NCBI GenBank assembly: GCA_036562565.1
Contig: DATCJY010000064.1
Span: 1 to 33,011, forward strand
DNA from: DATCJY01 sp036562565
GTDB lineage: Bacteria; Bacteroidota; Bacteroidia; Flavobacteriales_D; Sanyastnellaceae
Direction: 5' to 3'
DNA: 33,011 bases
Each line of letters opens with the position of its first letter. Within the stretch, counting starts at the first letter, position 1. The notes beneath the pieces are model-generated. The model was not told the DNA's origin. It was given only the letters and a program-made list of their open reading frames with translations, and made no database searches. Of the stretch, positions 8,904 to 17,362 are shown piece after piece. The translations under genes were made by a program, and so were the position numbers.

Positions 8904-10010
8904 TTAATGCGGATTGCTGAAAGCCGGATTGTGCAGGAAGGAAGTATCGGTGAGGCAATGCAGAAATGCAATGAGTGCAAGTTTGTCGGTCTCTGAGAGG
9001 TAAAGCCCGTTGCCTGCGGCTTCCATAAATGGGTCGATGGTGGTGGAGAGCACGCCCCCGCTGTTATAGTGTTCGATGACTTCCTCCAATGTTTGGAAGC
9101 GTCCATCGTGCATATAAGGAGCCGTGATGGCAATGTTGCGCAGCGTGGGTGTTTTGAATTTGCCGCTGTCCAACGGGTTGCCGGTGATGGCTGCCAATCC
9201 GGGGTCGTTGTGGAAGTGTGCATCCAGCCCGTTGTTGTGCATCAGGTAATCGCTCATCTGCATGCCTGCGTGTCCGTGGCAGTGAAAGCAATCGGCACCA
9301 CCAAACGGAGTACCGGTATTGGGGTTGATACCGCCTTCCATGAGGAAAAGGTTGAAGCCCATCTGCTCCAGTGGGGTGAATTGGTATTCGCCTCTGCGCT
9401 CGCGGTCAAACTTGGAGTCGGCACTGATCATCGTGCGCAGGAAAGAAGCAATCGCCTTGGTGACGCGTTCCTGGGTGATCTCCTCCGTTCCGAATGCTGC
9501 GCGGAACATAGGAGGATAGATGGGGTCGTTGCGCAGCTCTTCTAAGGCATGGTCCCAATCTTCGTTCATCTCCAGCGGGTTCTGCACCGGTTCTATGATT
9601 TGCTGTTCGAGGGTGGGGGCGCGTCCGTCCCAGAAATAGTTATAGGCCCATCCCAAATTGACAAGTGCCATGGATTGTCGTTTGCCCACTGCACCGGTAA
9701 TGCCCGTGCTGAATTGAGCGGGGTCGCTGAAGCCGTGTTCCGGTATGTGGCAGGTGCCGCAGCTCATGGTATTGTCACCGCTGAGTTTTTTTTCCCAAAA
9801 AAGATAGCGTCCCAGTTCTACCCCCTCCACGGTAAGCGGATTGTCGGCAGGAATATGCATGGGTGGAAAGAATGGCGGAATGGTGAGTTGGAAAGGCGTG
9901 GGTTGATGGCCAGCAATGGGAGCAGGTGCAGAGGGGCCTTCTTCGGCATCGGGGCGGCAGGCTTGCAGCATCACTACCAATAAAAGGCAATATGTCAACG
10001 TCTTTCTCAT
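8904..10010 (-). CDS. Diheme cytochrome c peroxidase / MauG-family lipoprotein (second of two)
   Basis: This 368-residue protein carries a lipoprotein signal with cysteine 18 in LQAC. It has two c-type heme attachment motifs, CGTCH (84-88) and CFHCH (241-245), and the conserved segment APYMHDG further on. Size and motif order fit the bacterial cytochrome c peroxidase/MauG/MbnH superfamily, which reduces peroxide or oxidises protein side chains through high-valent hemes. Its ATG overlaps the stop of the previous gene by one base (TAATG), so the pair is translationally coupled. The gene upstream of that encodes an MbnP-like protein. The context therefore suggests an MbnH-type protein-modifying oxidase as well as, or instead of, a peroxidase. 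Which of the two is not decidable by eye. Confidence 0.9.
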   Translation of the reverse strand: MRKTLTYCLLLVVMLQACRPDAEEGPSAPAPIAGHQPTPFQLTIPPFFPPMHIPADNPLTVEGVELGRYLFWEKKLSGDNTMSCGTCHIPEHGFSDPAQFSTGITGAVGKRQSMALVNLGWAYNYFWDGRAPTLEQQIIEPVQNPLEMNEDWDHALEELRNDPIYPPMFRAAFGTEEITQERVTKAIASFLRTMISADSKFDRERRGEYQFTPLEQMGFNLFLMEGGINPNTGTPFGGADCFHCHGHAGMQMSDYLMHNNGLDAHFHNDPGLAAITGNPLDSGKFKTPTLRNIAITAPYMHDGRFQTLEEVIEHYNSGGVLSTTIDPFMEAAGNGLYLSETDKLALIAFLHCLTDTSFLHNPAFSNPH

Positions 10011-11029
10011 TATTTCAAAGGTAAGAGTGCCGGGTTCTGCACGAAATTGTAATCTGTTAAAGCCTTCATAAATGCCACCAAATCGGCTTGTTCCCGCTCG
10101 GTGAGGTGGAGCGGTTTGATGCGGGCATCCTTGTTGCGGTGTCGCTTGCCGCCTTCGTTGTAAAGCTGTATAACTTCTTCCAAGGAGGAAACGCTGCCAT
10201 CGTGCATATAAGGAGCCGTTAGCTCAATGTTGCGCAGGGTGGGAGTCTTGAAACGCCCATTGTCGCTGTCTTCGCCTGTGAGGCGTTGTCGGCCCTCATC
10301 GGCATATTCTTCATAAAGGCCGATGTTATAAAAAGCATAATCGGTGAAGTTAGGTCCGCTGTGGCACGAGAAGCACATCGTCTTGGTGGAGTTGAAGAGC
10401 TCCATGCCGCGAATTTGAGCTTCTGTTAGTTCGTCCGTCTTGCCATTCTTATAACGGTCATAAGGTGAGTCCGCGGTGATGAACGTGCGCTGGAAAGCCG
10501 CCAGTGCTCGCGTGATTACAAACGGATCGATGCTATCGCGTCCATAAGCGGCACGTGCTAGCTTTCGCAACTCTTCATCGCGGTTGAGCTTGGCCACGGC
10601 CACCATCATATCACCGCCCATTTCCAGGGTATCATGCAGCGGAGCCAATGACTGCGCTTCAAGTGTAGGCACACCGCCTTCCATCATGAAACGCGGAGCC
10701 CAAGCTACATTAGCAAGGGTGGGGGCATTTCGTTTGCCAATTCGTTTGAGTATGCCTTCGCTGGTTTTGCGACCATCGGTAAATGCGGCACTGAGGACGT
10801 GGCAAGTGCCGCAGCTAACGGTATTGTCCAGTGAAAGGCGTGTATCATAAAAGAGATGTCGGCCCAGCAATACCCGTAATTCGGTCGGCTCGTTGTCTTC
10901 AGGGTATTTAATCGGTTTAAAACCTTTCGGAACATGTACCCTGAGAGGGCGGTCTTGCAATTCGACAGATGTGGTCGATTGGCAAGCAGCAATAAGTAAG
11001 AGAATAAAACCAAATACGAAGCTTCTCAT
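10010..11029 (-). CDS. Diheme cytochrome c peroxidase / MauG-family lipoprotein (first of two)
   Basis: This 339-residue lipoprotein has its lipobox cysteine at 16 (LIAAC). Heme motifs are CGTCH (73-77) and CFSCH (219-223). The conserved RFKTPTLRNIELTAPYMHDG begins near residue 259. It is clearly a paralogue of the protein encoded just downstream, but the two differ in many loops, so this is not a recent duplication. Its start overlaps the stop of the MbnP-like gene in an ATGA arrangement (11026-11029). It is the nearest candidate partner enzyme for MbnP, by analogy with MbnH, which converts a tryptophan of MbnP to kynurenine. The substrate is inferred from context only. Confidence 0.9.
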   Translation of the reverse strand: MRSFVFGFILLLIAACQSTTSVELQDRPLRVHVPKGFKPIKYPEDNEPTELRVLLGRHLFYDTRLSLDNTVSCGTCHVLSAAFTDGRKTSEGILKRIGKRNAPTLANVAWAPRFMMEGGVPTLEAQSLAPLHDTLEMGGDMMVAVAKLNRDEELRKLARAAYGRDSIDPFVITRALAAFQRTFITADSPYDRYKNGKTDELTEAQIRGMELFNSTKTMCFSCHSGPNFTDYAFYNIGLYEEYADEGRQRLTGEDSDNGRFKTPTLRNIELTAPYMHDGSVSSLEEVIQLYNEGGKRHRNKDARIKPLHLTEREQADLVAFMKALTDYNFVQNPALLPLK

Positions 11030-11790
11030 TCCAGCGTGAATGCGTTGCTAAAATTGTTTACAAAAGTGGCCATGGCCGGGCCGGGTGAATGGAACCCACC
11101 GATGTCGCTCAGGTCAATACTTGTTCCTTGCACAGGAGAGAAGATGCGGTCCACGTGTGCAATGAGTGTTTTGTGGTATTGTGCGCCCGGTTGTAATTGC
11201 AAATCGTATTGCAGATGGGCATAGCGGCTGTAGTGGTCATCGCCCGTGTGATAGGCAAACGGATACAACAGGGGCTGCCCGGAAGCGGTTGTGTCGGCTT
11301 TTCCTTCCAGCTTGGTAAAAATGTAGCCCGTGGCCCATGTCCAGAACATTCCTTGTGAGCCGGCTACGCTGAGCACGTGATCGCTGGGATAGGGCGCAGG
11401 GTCTGTATTGGTGTTTACATCAGCCGGTACACCTATCAAAAATTTAAGACCGGTGTAATGGCCTGCGGGTACTTTGAACTCCACAGTAGGTGATTGCAGA
11501 AAATCGATGAGTGAATAATCTTTGAGCAAATATTCGCTACCGTCTTCTTTGATGAGCGAGAGCTTGGAGACATAGGACATGAATTTGTCAATGCGCAATT
11601 GGTTGCCGAAGTTGTCCTCTACCACTGCCGGATGGACATAGGGATTTCCCTGCCAATGTGCAGCATAACTGATCTTTAGGGTGGCTGTGGTAACTGCAGG
11701 AGTGGTGTCTTCTTTCTTGTTGTCCTTGCAGGCTGCCAATAGTGCTACGGCCGTAAATGCATAAAAGACTGCTCTTATGATTTTCTTCAT
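11026..11790 (-). CDS. MbnP-like (copper-associated) lipoprotein
   Basis: This 254-residue protein has a lipoprotein signal with cysteine 21 (LLAACKDN) and a mature beta-rich domain. Family hallmarks are AAHWQGNPYVHP (about 43-54), the segment YVSKLSLI, the stretch HYTGLKFLIGVPADVN (111-126) and GMFWTWATGYIFTKLEG (147-163). MbnP proteins are periplasmic. In methanotrophs one tryptophan is oxidised to kynurenine by the diheme enzyme MbnH, and the product binds copper. Candidate tryptophans here are 46, 150 and 152. It is first in an operon with two MauG-type proteins. The family is well supported; metal binding and modification are inferred. Confidence 0.82.
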   Translation of the reverse strand: MKKIIRAVFYAFTAVALLAACKDNKKEDTTPAVTTATLKISYAAHWQGNPYVHPAVVEDNFGNQLRIDKFMSYVSKLSLIKEDGSEYLLKDYSLIDFLQSPTVEFKVPAGHYTGLKFLIGVPADVNTNTDPAPYPSDHVLSVAGSQGMFWTWATGYIFTKLEGKADTTASGQPLLYPFAYHTGDDHYSRYAHLQYDLQLQPGAQYHKTLIAHVDRIFSPVQGTSIDLSDIGGFHSPGPAMATFVNNFSNAFTLE

Positions 11791-11791
11791 C

Positions 11792-11826
11792 GTCTGTTCT
11801 CTTCTTTAGTTGTCTGTTCAAATTTA
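11792..11826 (-). promoter_or_regulatory. Promoter region of the MbnP operon with direct repeats
   Basis: The minus strand reads TAAATTTG at 11826-11819, a full match to the TAnnTTTG -7 element, about 30 bases before the ATG. No good -33 TTG was seen at the expected spacing. GTCTGTTC (plus strand) occurs at 11792-11799 and again at 11812-11819, offset by 20 bases. That is about two helix turns, and the repeats cover the predicted start site, so they could bind a regulator. Confidence 0.45.
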
Positions 11827-12012
11827 CGGGCTTTGCCCTTTGGAAAACTTCTAACTTAGGCCAATTGTTGCACAAGAGCGAATAGGTGCGGTGCTTAATT
11901 TGTCATAAATAAATGTTGCCTAGTGGAACCTTTTGAGGACAAGTTGCGTAGAAGCAACTGTTCATTAAAGGTTTTATGGCATAATACTAAACTCAAGGAA
12001 AAGTTTTGGAAT

Positions 12013-12046
12013 AAAAAAAAAGGAGGTCTACTGACCTCCTTTTTTT
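12013..12046 (-). terminator. Strong bidirectional terminator after manC
   Basis: GGAGGTC and GACCTCC form a perfect stem around a four-base loop, flanked by a run of A on the left and of T on the right. The flanks can extend the stem or serve as the U-tract in either direction. It lies 20 bases past the manC stop. No plus-strand gene ends here, so minus-strand use is the likely role. Confidence 0.92.
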
Positions 12047-12066
12047 ATAGTCTTATTTGCGAGGTT

Positions 12067-13155
12067 TTATACCCATGCATCGCCCTTCTTGAGCTTGATG
12101 TCGTTTACAAACTGTTTGATTTTTTGCTCGTCTTCTTTTTTGCAAATGAGCAAAATGTTGTCTGATTCCACTACGATATAACCATGCAGCCCATGTAGCA
12201 CTGCAAGTTTATCGTTTGGGATGTTCACCACGTTATCGGCACAATTGTACATGAGCACATTCTTGCCCACAATACCGTTGTGGTGTTCATCGTGTGCCAG
12301 GTGGGTGTGCAGTGAACCCCACGTTCCGAGGTCGCTCCAACCGAAGTCACTGAGCACAACGTTCACATTCCTCGCTTTCTCCATGATGCCGTAGTCGATG
12401 GAGATGTTTTCGCAGGTAGGATAGATGCGCTCAATGAATGCTTTCTCCTGTTCGGTGCCATAGAGGCCTTGTCCATCGCTGAACGTTTTATACATCTCCG
12501 GCAAATAGGATTGGAATGCGTGGAGAATGCTGTTGAGTGTCCAGATGAAGATCCCGGAGTTCCAATAGAAGTCACCACTTTCGAGAAAGTCTTTTGCCAG
12601 TTCAATGTTGGGCTTTTCGGTAAAAGTTTTTACCAATTTCACCTGTTCATTGTCAGAGCTTTCATCATCTACCCATTGGATATAGCCATATCCGGTATCG
12701 GGGCGTGTAGGCTTGATGCCCAGGGTCACCAAGTTGCTGGAGGTTTGTGCTTGCTTGATGCTGACATCAATGGTGCGCTCAAACTCTTCGTTGTTGAGGA
12801 TGAGGTGATCACTCGGGGTGACGATGATATTGGCTTCGGGTTCTTTTTCACCTATCCAGAATGAAGCGTAAGCAATACAAGGTGCTGTGTTGCGCATGAA
12901 AGGCTCACACAATACTTGCTCAGGCTTGAGGTCCGGTAGTTGTTCCAATACGAGGTCTTTGTATCGTTCGTTGGTAACAACCAAGATGTTCTCCTTGGGG
13001 CAAATGGGCAGGAAGCGGTCATAAGTCATTTGAATGAGCGTTCTGCCAACTCCTAGGATGTCGTGGAACTGCTTGGGGAAAGCAGTTCTGCTCATGGGCC
13101 AGAATCTGGAGCCGATTCCCCCGGCCATGATGACACAGTAATTTTTTTTGTTCAT
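12067..13155 (-). CDS. manC: Mannose-1-phosphate guanylyltransferase
   Basis: The 362-residue enzyme makes GDP-mannose from mannose-1-phosphate and GTP, for surface polysaccharides. The nucleotidyltransferase signature VIMAGGIGSRFWPMSRTAFP (8-27) and PKQF (27-30) is intact. So are TPSDHLI (113-119), DTGYGYIQW and FTEKPN. It has only the GTP-transferase half and lacks the C-terminal phosphomannose isomerase cupin found in longer bifunctional ManC proteins, which is usual for Bacteroidota. It is a single-gene unit ending at the terminator at 12013-12046. No clear promoter was seen upstream. Confidence 0.93.
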   Translation of the reverse strand: MNKKNYCVIMAGGIGSRFWPMSRTAFPKQFHDILGVGRTLIQMTYDRFLPICPKENILVVTNERYKDLVLEQLPDLKPEQVLCEPFMRNTAPCIAYASFWIGEKEPEANIIVTPSDHLILNNEEFERTIDVSIKQAQTSSNLVTLGIKPTRPDTGYGYIQWVDDESSDNEQVKLVKTFTEKPNIELAKDFLESGDFYWNSGIFIWTLNSILHAFQSYLPEMYKTFSDGQGLYGTEQEKAFIERIYPTCENISIDYGIMEKARNVNVVLSDFGWSDLGTWGSLHTHLAHDEHHNGIVGKNVLMYNCADNVVNIPNDKLAVLHGLHGYIVVESDNILLICKKEDEQKIKQFVNDIKLKKGDAWV

Positions 13156-13274
13156 GATTTCATTTTCCTTGTGTTAGCGCTTAATGGTGTGTCGCAGGTG
13201 CTTTGTGTTTTCACAGGAGGCAAGTTAACCACTCTTGTAAAATGCACCATCAGGCGGTCGCAAATGAAGGAAGT

Positions 13275-14555
13275 TTATTTCAATTTTTTTAGTGCGGCAC
13301 GTAAACTTTCAATGGAATCTGTTACATCCTTCATGGATGCGGCTCCCACCGAAAGGCGGTACCAAGGATTATTGCCCGATGCACCAAAGGCTTTGAATGG
13401 TACCAGAGCGAGTTTTGCTTCATTGAGCAGGTAGCTTGTTGCTTGTTCGCTGGTGGTGATGGTTTGGCCATTGGGCATTTCGCGTCCGATGAGGTCAATC
13501 TTCACAGTGAGGTAGATAGCCGCCATTGGAGAGATGGCATCCACATTGAAGCCTTCCTTTTTGAGTGCTTGAATACCGTTGTAAAAGCCGTGTAAGCGCT
13601 CTTCTATTTTTCCTTTGATTTCGGAGAGATAAGCATCTACAGCCGGCTTGTTGTTGAGGTATTCTGCGGCAGCTACTTGTTCTGCTTTGGGCGACCAAGC
13701 TCCCACGTGGCCCAAGATGCTCTTCATCTTATCAATGATATACTTAGGACCAAACGACCAACCGATGCGCACTCCGGTAGCAGCAAACGCTTTGGACATA
13801 CCATCCACGAAGATGGTGTAAGGACGCATTTGCTCCATGAGGCCTACCGGGTTGTAGTGCTTGGTTTCACCAAAGGTGAGTTCCCAATATATCTGATCGT
13901 AGAGGACATAAAGTGGTTTCTCTTCTGCACTGCGTGTTGCATTTTCAGCAATCACCAATTCGCAGATGTTTTTCAATTGTTCTTTTCCGAATGCTGTTCC
14001 GGTGGGGTTGAGTGGAGAGCAAAGCGAAAGCAGTGATGCCCCTTTCAATAATGGACGCAACTCATCGGCTGTAGGCATGAAATTGTTCTCAGGCTTGGTT
14101 TCTACAAACACTTGCTCTGCATGAGATAGGTGAGTGTAGTGGTTGTTGTTCCAGCTGGGAACAGGAAATACCACTTTATCGCCCGGGTCAACAATTGCTT
14201 GATAAATGGCATAAATGATAGGGCGGGCACCACCGGCAATAAGAACTTCATTATCACCATAGCTGAGGCCTTGGCGTTCACTGATAGATGCGATGACCGC
14301 TTTGCGCAACGGTGCGATACCGTCAGCCGGTGGGTAATTGGTCTCACCGTTTTGATATGCTTTTATGATTGCATCCTTGAGCTCAGTAGGAATTGGGAAA
14401 ATCTTCGGATCGAAATCACCAATTGTGAAATTGAAGATGTGTTCGCCCTTGGCAATGAGTTCGCGGATTTCTCCTGCTAGTTTAATAATCTCGGAACCGA
14501 TGAGGTTTTCAGCCATCTTCGATACGCGAGGGTTGGTGCTTGCAACTTGACTCAT
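13275..14555 (-). CDS. Pyridoxal-phosphate aminotransferase, class I/II
   Basis: This is a 426-residue fold-type I aminotransferase of the aspartate-aminotransferase-like group. PLP contacts visible are asparagine 183 in PLNPTG, aspartate 220 in YDQIY, and the Schiff-base lysine 255 in GMSKAFAATGVRIGW. The arginine that binds the substrate carboxylate is probably in the C-terminal PWYRLSVG. The length is close to the family norm of about 390-430. The amino-acid substrate cannot be assigned from sequence by eye; aspartate, aromatic or methionine-type activity are all possible. It has its own promoter candidate at 14642-14649 and no close neighbour on the same strand. Confidence 0.9.
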   Translation of the reverse strand: MSQVASTNPRVSKMAENLIGSEIIKLAGEIRELIAKGEHIFNFTIGDFDPKIFPIPTELKDAIIKAYQNGETNYPPADGIAPLRKAVIASISERQGLSYGDNEVLIAGGARPIIYAIYQAIVDPGDKVVFPVPSWNNNHYTHLSHAEQVFVETKPENNFMPTADELRPLLKGASLLSLCSPLNPTGTAFGKEQLKNICELVIAENATRSAEEKPLYVLYDQIYWELTFGETKHYNPVGLMEQMRPYTIFVDGMSKAFAATGVRIGWSFGPKYIIDKMKSILGHVGAWSPKAEQVAAAEYLNNKPAVDAYLSEIKGKIEERLHGFYNGIQALKKEGFNVDAISPMAAIYLTVKIDLIGREMPNGQTITTSEQATSYLLNEAKLALVPFKAFGASGNNPWYRLSVGAASMKDVTDSIESLRAALKKLK

Positions 14556-14641
14556 AAAAAAAATATGTAATTAAAAAAAAGTGATGAACTAGCGTGATTG
14601 CCAATGAAGCGCAATGGGCAAGCGTTCCCTGCAACACATGG

Positions 14642-14649
14642 CAAAAATA
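14642..14649 (-). promoter_or_regulatory. -7 element upstream of the aminotransferase gene
   Basis: The minus strand reads TATTTTTG, matching TAnnTTTG, with a start predicted near 14635 and a leader of about 80 bases. No TTG is seen at the -33 spacing. Instead a short inverted repeat AGCGG/CCGCT (14665-14678) covers that position and might be an operator. Confidence 0.5.
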
Positions 14650-14748
14650 ATATTTTCGATTGGTAGCGGCCGACCGCTCGTACAAATGCAGTACTTCTTT
14701 GGTGTGGTTTAAAATCGTGAAATTCAGTGGGCTCAATGCTTTCTAAGG

Positions 14749-15648
14749 TTACTCCCCATCTTTGGGTAGAACTGATTTTTTAGCAAACTTTCCGCCTACC
14801 CATTTGATGAGCGAGACTAGGAATACGGCAGCAAGTCCGGCTACTATTCCATAGGTCAATTCTTTCAGTATCGATGGCCAAGAAGGCAATGCCTCGTACA
14901 ATGGGTGTAGGTTGTGAGAAAAAATGCCTCCTGAAACCAAGAGCAATGCAATGGTGCCGATGACGGATAATGCACGTATTACCACGGGAAGTGATTTCAC
15001 CAATCCTTTTCCCAGCCAACCTCTAAATCCTGAGTTTTGACTGCGTTTGATGAGTGCAAAGCCGGCATCATCCATGCGCACAATGAGGGCCACAATGCCA
15101 TAAACACCAATTGTAGCCAACAATGCAACGAGGGCCACGCTGATGATTTTGGTTGGCAATGGCTTGTCCATCACTGAGCCCAAGGCTATGATGACAATCT
15201 CCACGGATAAGATGAAATCTGTGGTAATGGCTGATTTGATTTTTGCTTTTTCAGCGGTCGCTTCATCTGTGGCAGCGGTTTTTACTTTTTTCATTTCCCC
15301 GGGTGCATCGTTGCGGTGCAAAAGCCAATGAACTATCTTTTCTACACCTTCATACGCCAAGTAGCACCCACCTAGCACAAGTGTCCACGTGATGGCTTGT
15401 GGAAAGAAATAGCTCAGCAACATCGCTACAGGAATGATGATGAGTTTGTTTATAAAAGAACCTTTGGTAATGGCCCACAGCACCGGAAGCTCACGCGATG
15501 AAATGAAGCCGGTGGCTTTCTCTGCATTTACGGCAAGGTCGTCACCAAGAATGCCTGCGGTCTTCTTGGTAGCCAATTTGCTCGCCATGGCTACATCATC
15601 CATGAGTGACGCAATATCATCGAGTATAGCAAATATTCCTGATGCCAT
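14749..15648 (-). CDS. DUF808 (YedI-like) inner membrane protein
   Basis: With the start at 15648 the protein has 299 residues. The family start MASGIFAILDDIASLMDDVA and the following KTAGILGDDLAVNAEKATG are clear matches to the DUF808/YedI family. Several membrane spans follow, for example LIIIPVAMLLSYFFPQAI and GVYGIVALIV, and a final span near the basic C-terminus (VGGKFAKKSVLPKDGE). Function is unknown across the family. The frame opens 14 codons earlier (15690), but that extension is not family-like. It lies 78 bases after the deoxynucleoside kinase gene and may be read from the same transcript. Confidence 0.9.
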   Translation of the reverse strand: MASGIFAILDDIASLMDDVAMASKLATKKTAGILGDDLAVNAEKATGFISSRELPVLWAITKGSFINKLIIIPVAMLLSYFFPQAITWTLVLGGCYLAYEGVEKIVHWLLHRNDAPGEMKKVKTAATDEATAEKAKIKSAITTDFILSVEIVIIALGSVMDKPLPTKIISVALVALLATIGVYGIVALIVRMDDAGFALIKRSQNSGFRGWLGKGLVKSLPVVIRALSVIGTIALLLVSGGIFSHNLHPLYEALPSWPSILKELTYGIVAGLAAVFLVSLIKWVGGKFAKKSVLPKDGE

Positions 15649-15726
15649 CGGTTGTATTTGGTTGAAGAGTAAAAATAGATGCAGCCGCATGGTCTATGTT
15701 CTATCTAAACGGATATTCTGTATAGA

Positions 15727-16359
15727 TTAGAGATAGCGGTGCACGCCTATGGGATGTTCTTTCAAGATGATGGATTTTATCTTTTCGTAATCGTTCTTGT
15801 TGTTCACGAAATCCAGCGATGAGGTATTGATGATGACTACACGCATTTCTTGGTGTTGACGAATGAACTCCAAGTATTGCTTTTGGATATTTTCTAAATA
15901 TTCAGCAGAGATGTTGAGCTCATATTCACGACCGCGCTTGTGGATGTTTTTGAGTAATGACTCCGTGTCTAGGTAAAGAAAGACCAACAAGTCGGGCTTG
16001 GGGCAACTGCCTTCAACGATTTCATACATCTTAAGGAAGAGATCGTATTCATCCTTGTTCAAGTTGTTCTTGGCAAAGATTTGGCACTTGCCGATGAAGT
16101 AGTCCGACAAGACATGGGGTGCAAATAAATCAGCTGAGTTGAGTTCACGTTTCAATTGAGAGAAGCGCTCAGAAAGGAAGCTCAGCTCAACAGGAAATGC
16201 ATAGCGTTCCGGTTGGTTGTAGAACTTAGGCAGGAAGGGGTTGTCCGCGAATTCTTCGAGCACAAGCTTGGTGCCGAATTCTTCGGACATCTTCTTGGTG
16301 AGCGAGGTTTTGCCCGCTCCGATATTGCCTTCTATGGATATGTAGCGATATGGAATCAC
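15727..16359 (-). CDS. Deoxynucleoside kinase
   Basis: This enzyme phosphorylates deoxynucleosides in the salvage of DNA precursors. The P-loop GNIGAGKTSLTKKM is at the N-terminus. The ERFSQLKREL stretch and the lid-region RGREYELNISAEYL match the dNK/dGK family. From the GTG at 16359 it has 210 residues. I prefer this start because GTGA overlaps the folK stop (16356-16359) and because homologues begin only a few residues before the YISIEGNIGAGKT segment. An ATG at 16389 would add ten residues read through the end of folK. Substrate base preference is not visible. Confidence 0.88.
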   Translation of the reverse strand: MIPYRYISIEGNIGAGKTSLTKKMSEEFGTKLVLEEFADNPFLPKFYNQPERYAFPVELSFLSERFSQLKRELNSADLFAPHVLSDYFIGKCQIFAKNNLNKDEYDLFLKMYEIVEGSCPKPDLLVFLYLDTESLLKNIHKRGREYELNISAEYLENIQKQYLEFIRQHQEMRVVIINTSSLDFVNNKNDYEKIKSIILKEHPIGVHRYL

Positions 16360-16844
16360 ACCTTCTTCACTGCTGATGTGTCTTCGCATTCTTTCAGTAG
16401 CGTTTCCACTGTTTTGTTCAGTAAAGGATGTACGAAGTCGGCTGCAATTTCCGCGAGCGGAACCAGAACAAATTTGCGTTCTGTCATCCGCGGATGAGGA
16501 ACAGTGAGCTTTTCGTTGTCTATGGTTTCATTGCCATAGAAAAGGATGTCTACGTCCATTTCGCGCGGGAGGTATTTGCCCGGCTTTCGTTTGCGGCCAT
16601 AGAATTCTTCGAGCTCTGCAATTTCTTGCAGCAATTCATCCGGTGTGAGTTCTGTTTCAATCTTCACCACTTGATTGAGAAACGGAGCCGCGCCTTCCAT
16701 GCCCCAAGCTTCGCTTTCATAAACGGATGAGGTTTCAATTACGTTTCCGAAATTGAACTCCAGAAAGTCGATTGTTTCATCGAGGTTGGCCATGCGGTCA
16801 CCTTCGTTGCCACCTATGCAGAGATATACAATCTGTTTATCCAT
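16356..16844 (-). CDS. folK: 2-amino-4-hydroxy-6-hydroxymethyldihydropteridine diphosphokinase
   Basis: The 162-residue enzyme transfers diphosphate from ATP to hydroxymethyldihydropterin in folate synthesis. It has the usual HPPK landmarks: LCIGGNEGDRMANL at the start, then SVYESEAWGM, FLNQVVKIET, the metal-binding REMDVDILFYG, and VPHPRMTERKFVLVPLAEI. The length is typical of the monofunctional enzyme. Its stop overlaps the start of the deoxynucleoside kinase gene. The guanine deaminase gene ends 6 bases upstream of its ATG, so all three are probably one operon linking pterin, purine and deoxynucleoside metabolism. Confidence 0.95.
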   Translation of the reverse strand: MDKQIVYLCIGGNEGDRMANLDETIDFLEFNFGNVIETSSVYESEAWGMEGAAPFLNQVVKIETELTPDELLQEIAELEEFYGRKRKPGKYLPREMDVDILFYGNETIDNEKLTVPHPRMTERKFVLVPLAEIAADFVHPLLNKTVETLLKECEDTSAVKKV

Positions 16845-16850
16845 TCTTGG

Positions 16851-17327
16851 TTAGTATTCTGTTTTATCGGCTTTTGATTTCCACTGTTCAAATGCAACCA
16901 CAGCAGCAGGACGCGCTATCTGCTCAAATGGAATGGAACGGGAGGCATAGTCGGCATCAATCTCACGGTAGATGAATGCATCATCAAAGCCTGCATCGGC
17001 AGCATCTTCTTTGGTGCATGCATAGAATACTTTATCAGGGCGTGCCCAGTAAATAGCACCGAGGCACATTGGACATGGTTCGCAAGAAGTATAGATGATG
17101 CAGCCATCGAGCTGGAAGGAACCAAGGTTTTTACACGCATCGCGTATGGCTACTACTTCGGCATGAGCTGTAGGGTCATTTGTAGAGGTTACTTTGTTGT
17201 TTCCTCTTCCTACAATTTTTCCGTCTTTTACAACGATTGCACCAAATGGTCCCCCTTCGTTGTTATTCATTCCTTTGATGGATAGATTGATGGCTTCTTG
17301 CATCAATGCTTCATGTTCACTGTTCAT
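16851..17327 (-). CDS. guaD: Nucleoside/guanine deaminase (CDA fold)
   Basis: The 158-residue zinc deaminase has its metal ligands at histidine 55 and cysteines 85 and 88 (TAHAE and SCEPCPMC), with the proton-shuttling glutamate 57. The segments GGPFGAIVVKDGKIVGRGNN and CLGAIYWARPDKVFYA, and the end AGFDDAFIYREID, follow the guanine deaminase GuaD type of Bacillus rather than the tRNA adenosine deaminase TadA. This would convert guanine to xanthine. The symbol is given on this resemblance. It lies 35 bases after hemJ and 6 bases before folK. Confidence 0.85.
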   Translation of the reverse strand: MNSEHEALMQEAINLSIKGMNNNEGGPFGAIVVKDGKIVGRGNNKVTSTNDPTAHAEVVAIRDACKNLGSFQLDGCIIYTSCEPCPMCLGAIYWARPDKVFYACTKEDAADAGFDDAFIYREIDADYASRSIPFEQIARPAAVVAFEQWKSKADKTEY

Positions 17328-17362
17328 GAATCTATATTTTCGAAAATTGTTGTTGTCGAATA

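Noticed and set aside
11923..12165. An 80-codon plus-strand frame
   Set aside because: It runs through the terminator at 12013-12046 and into the antisense of manC.
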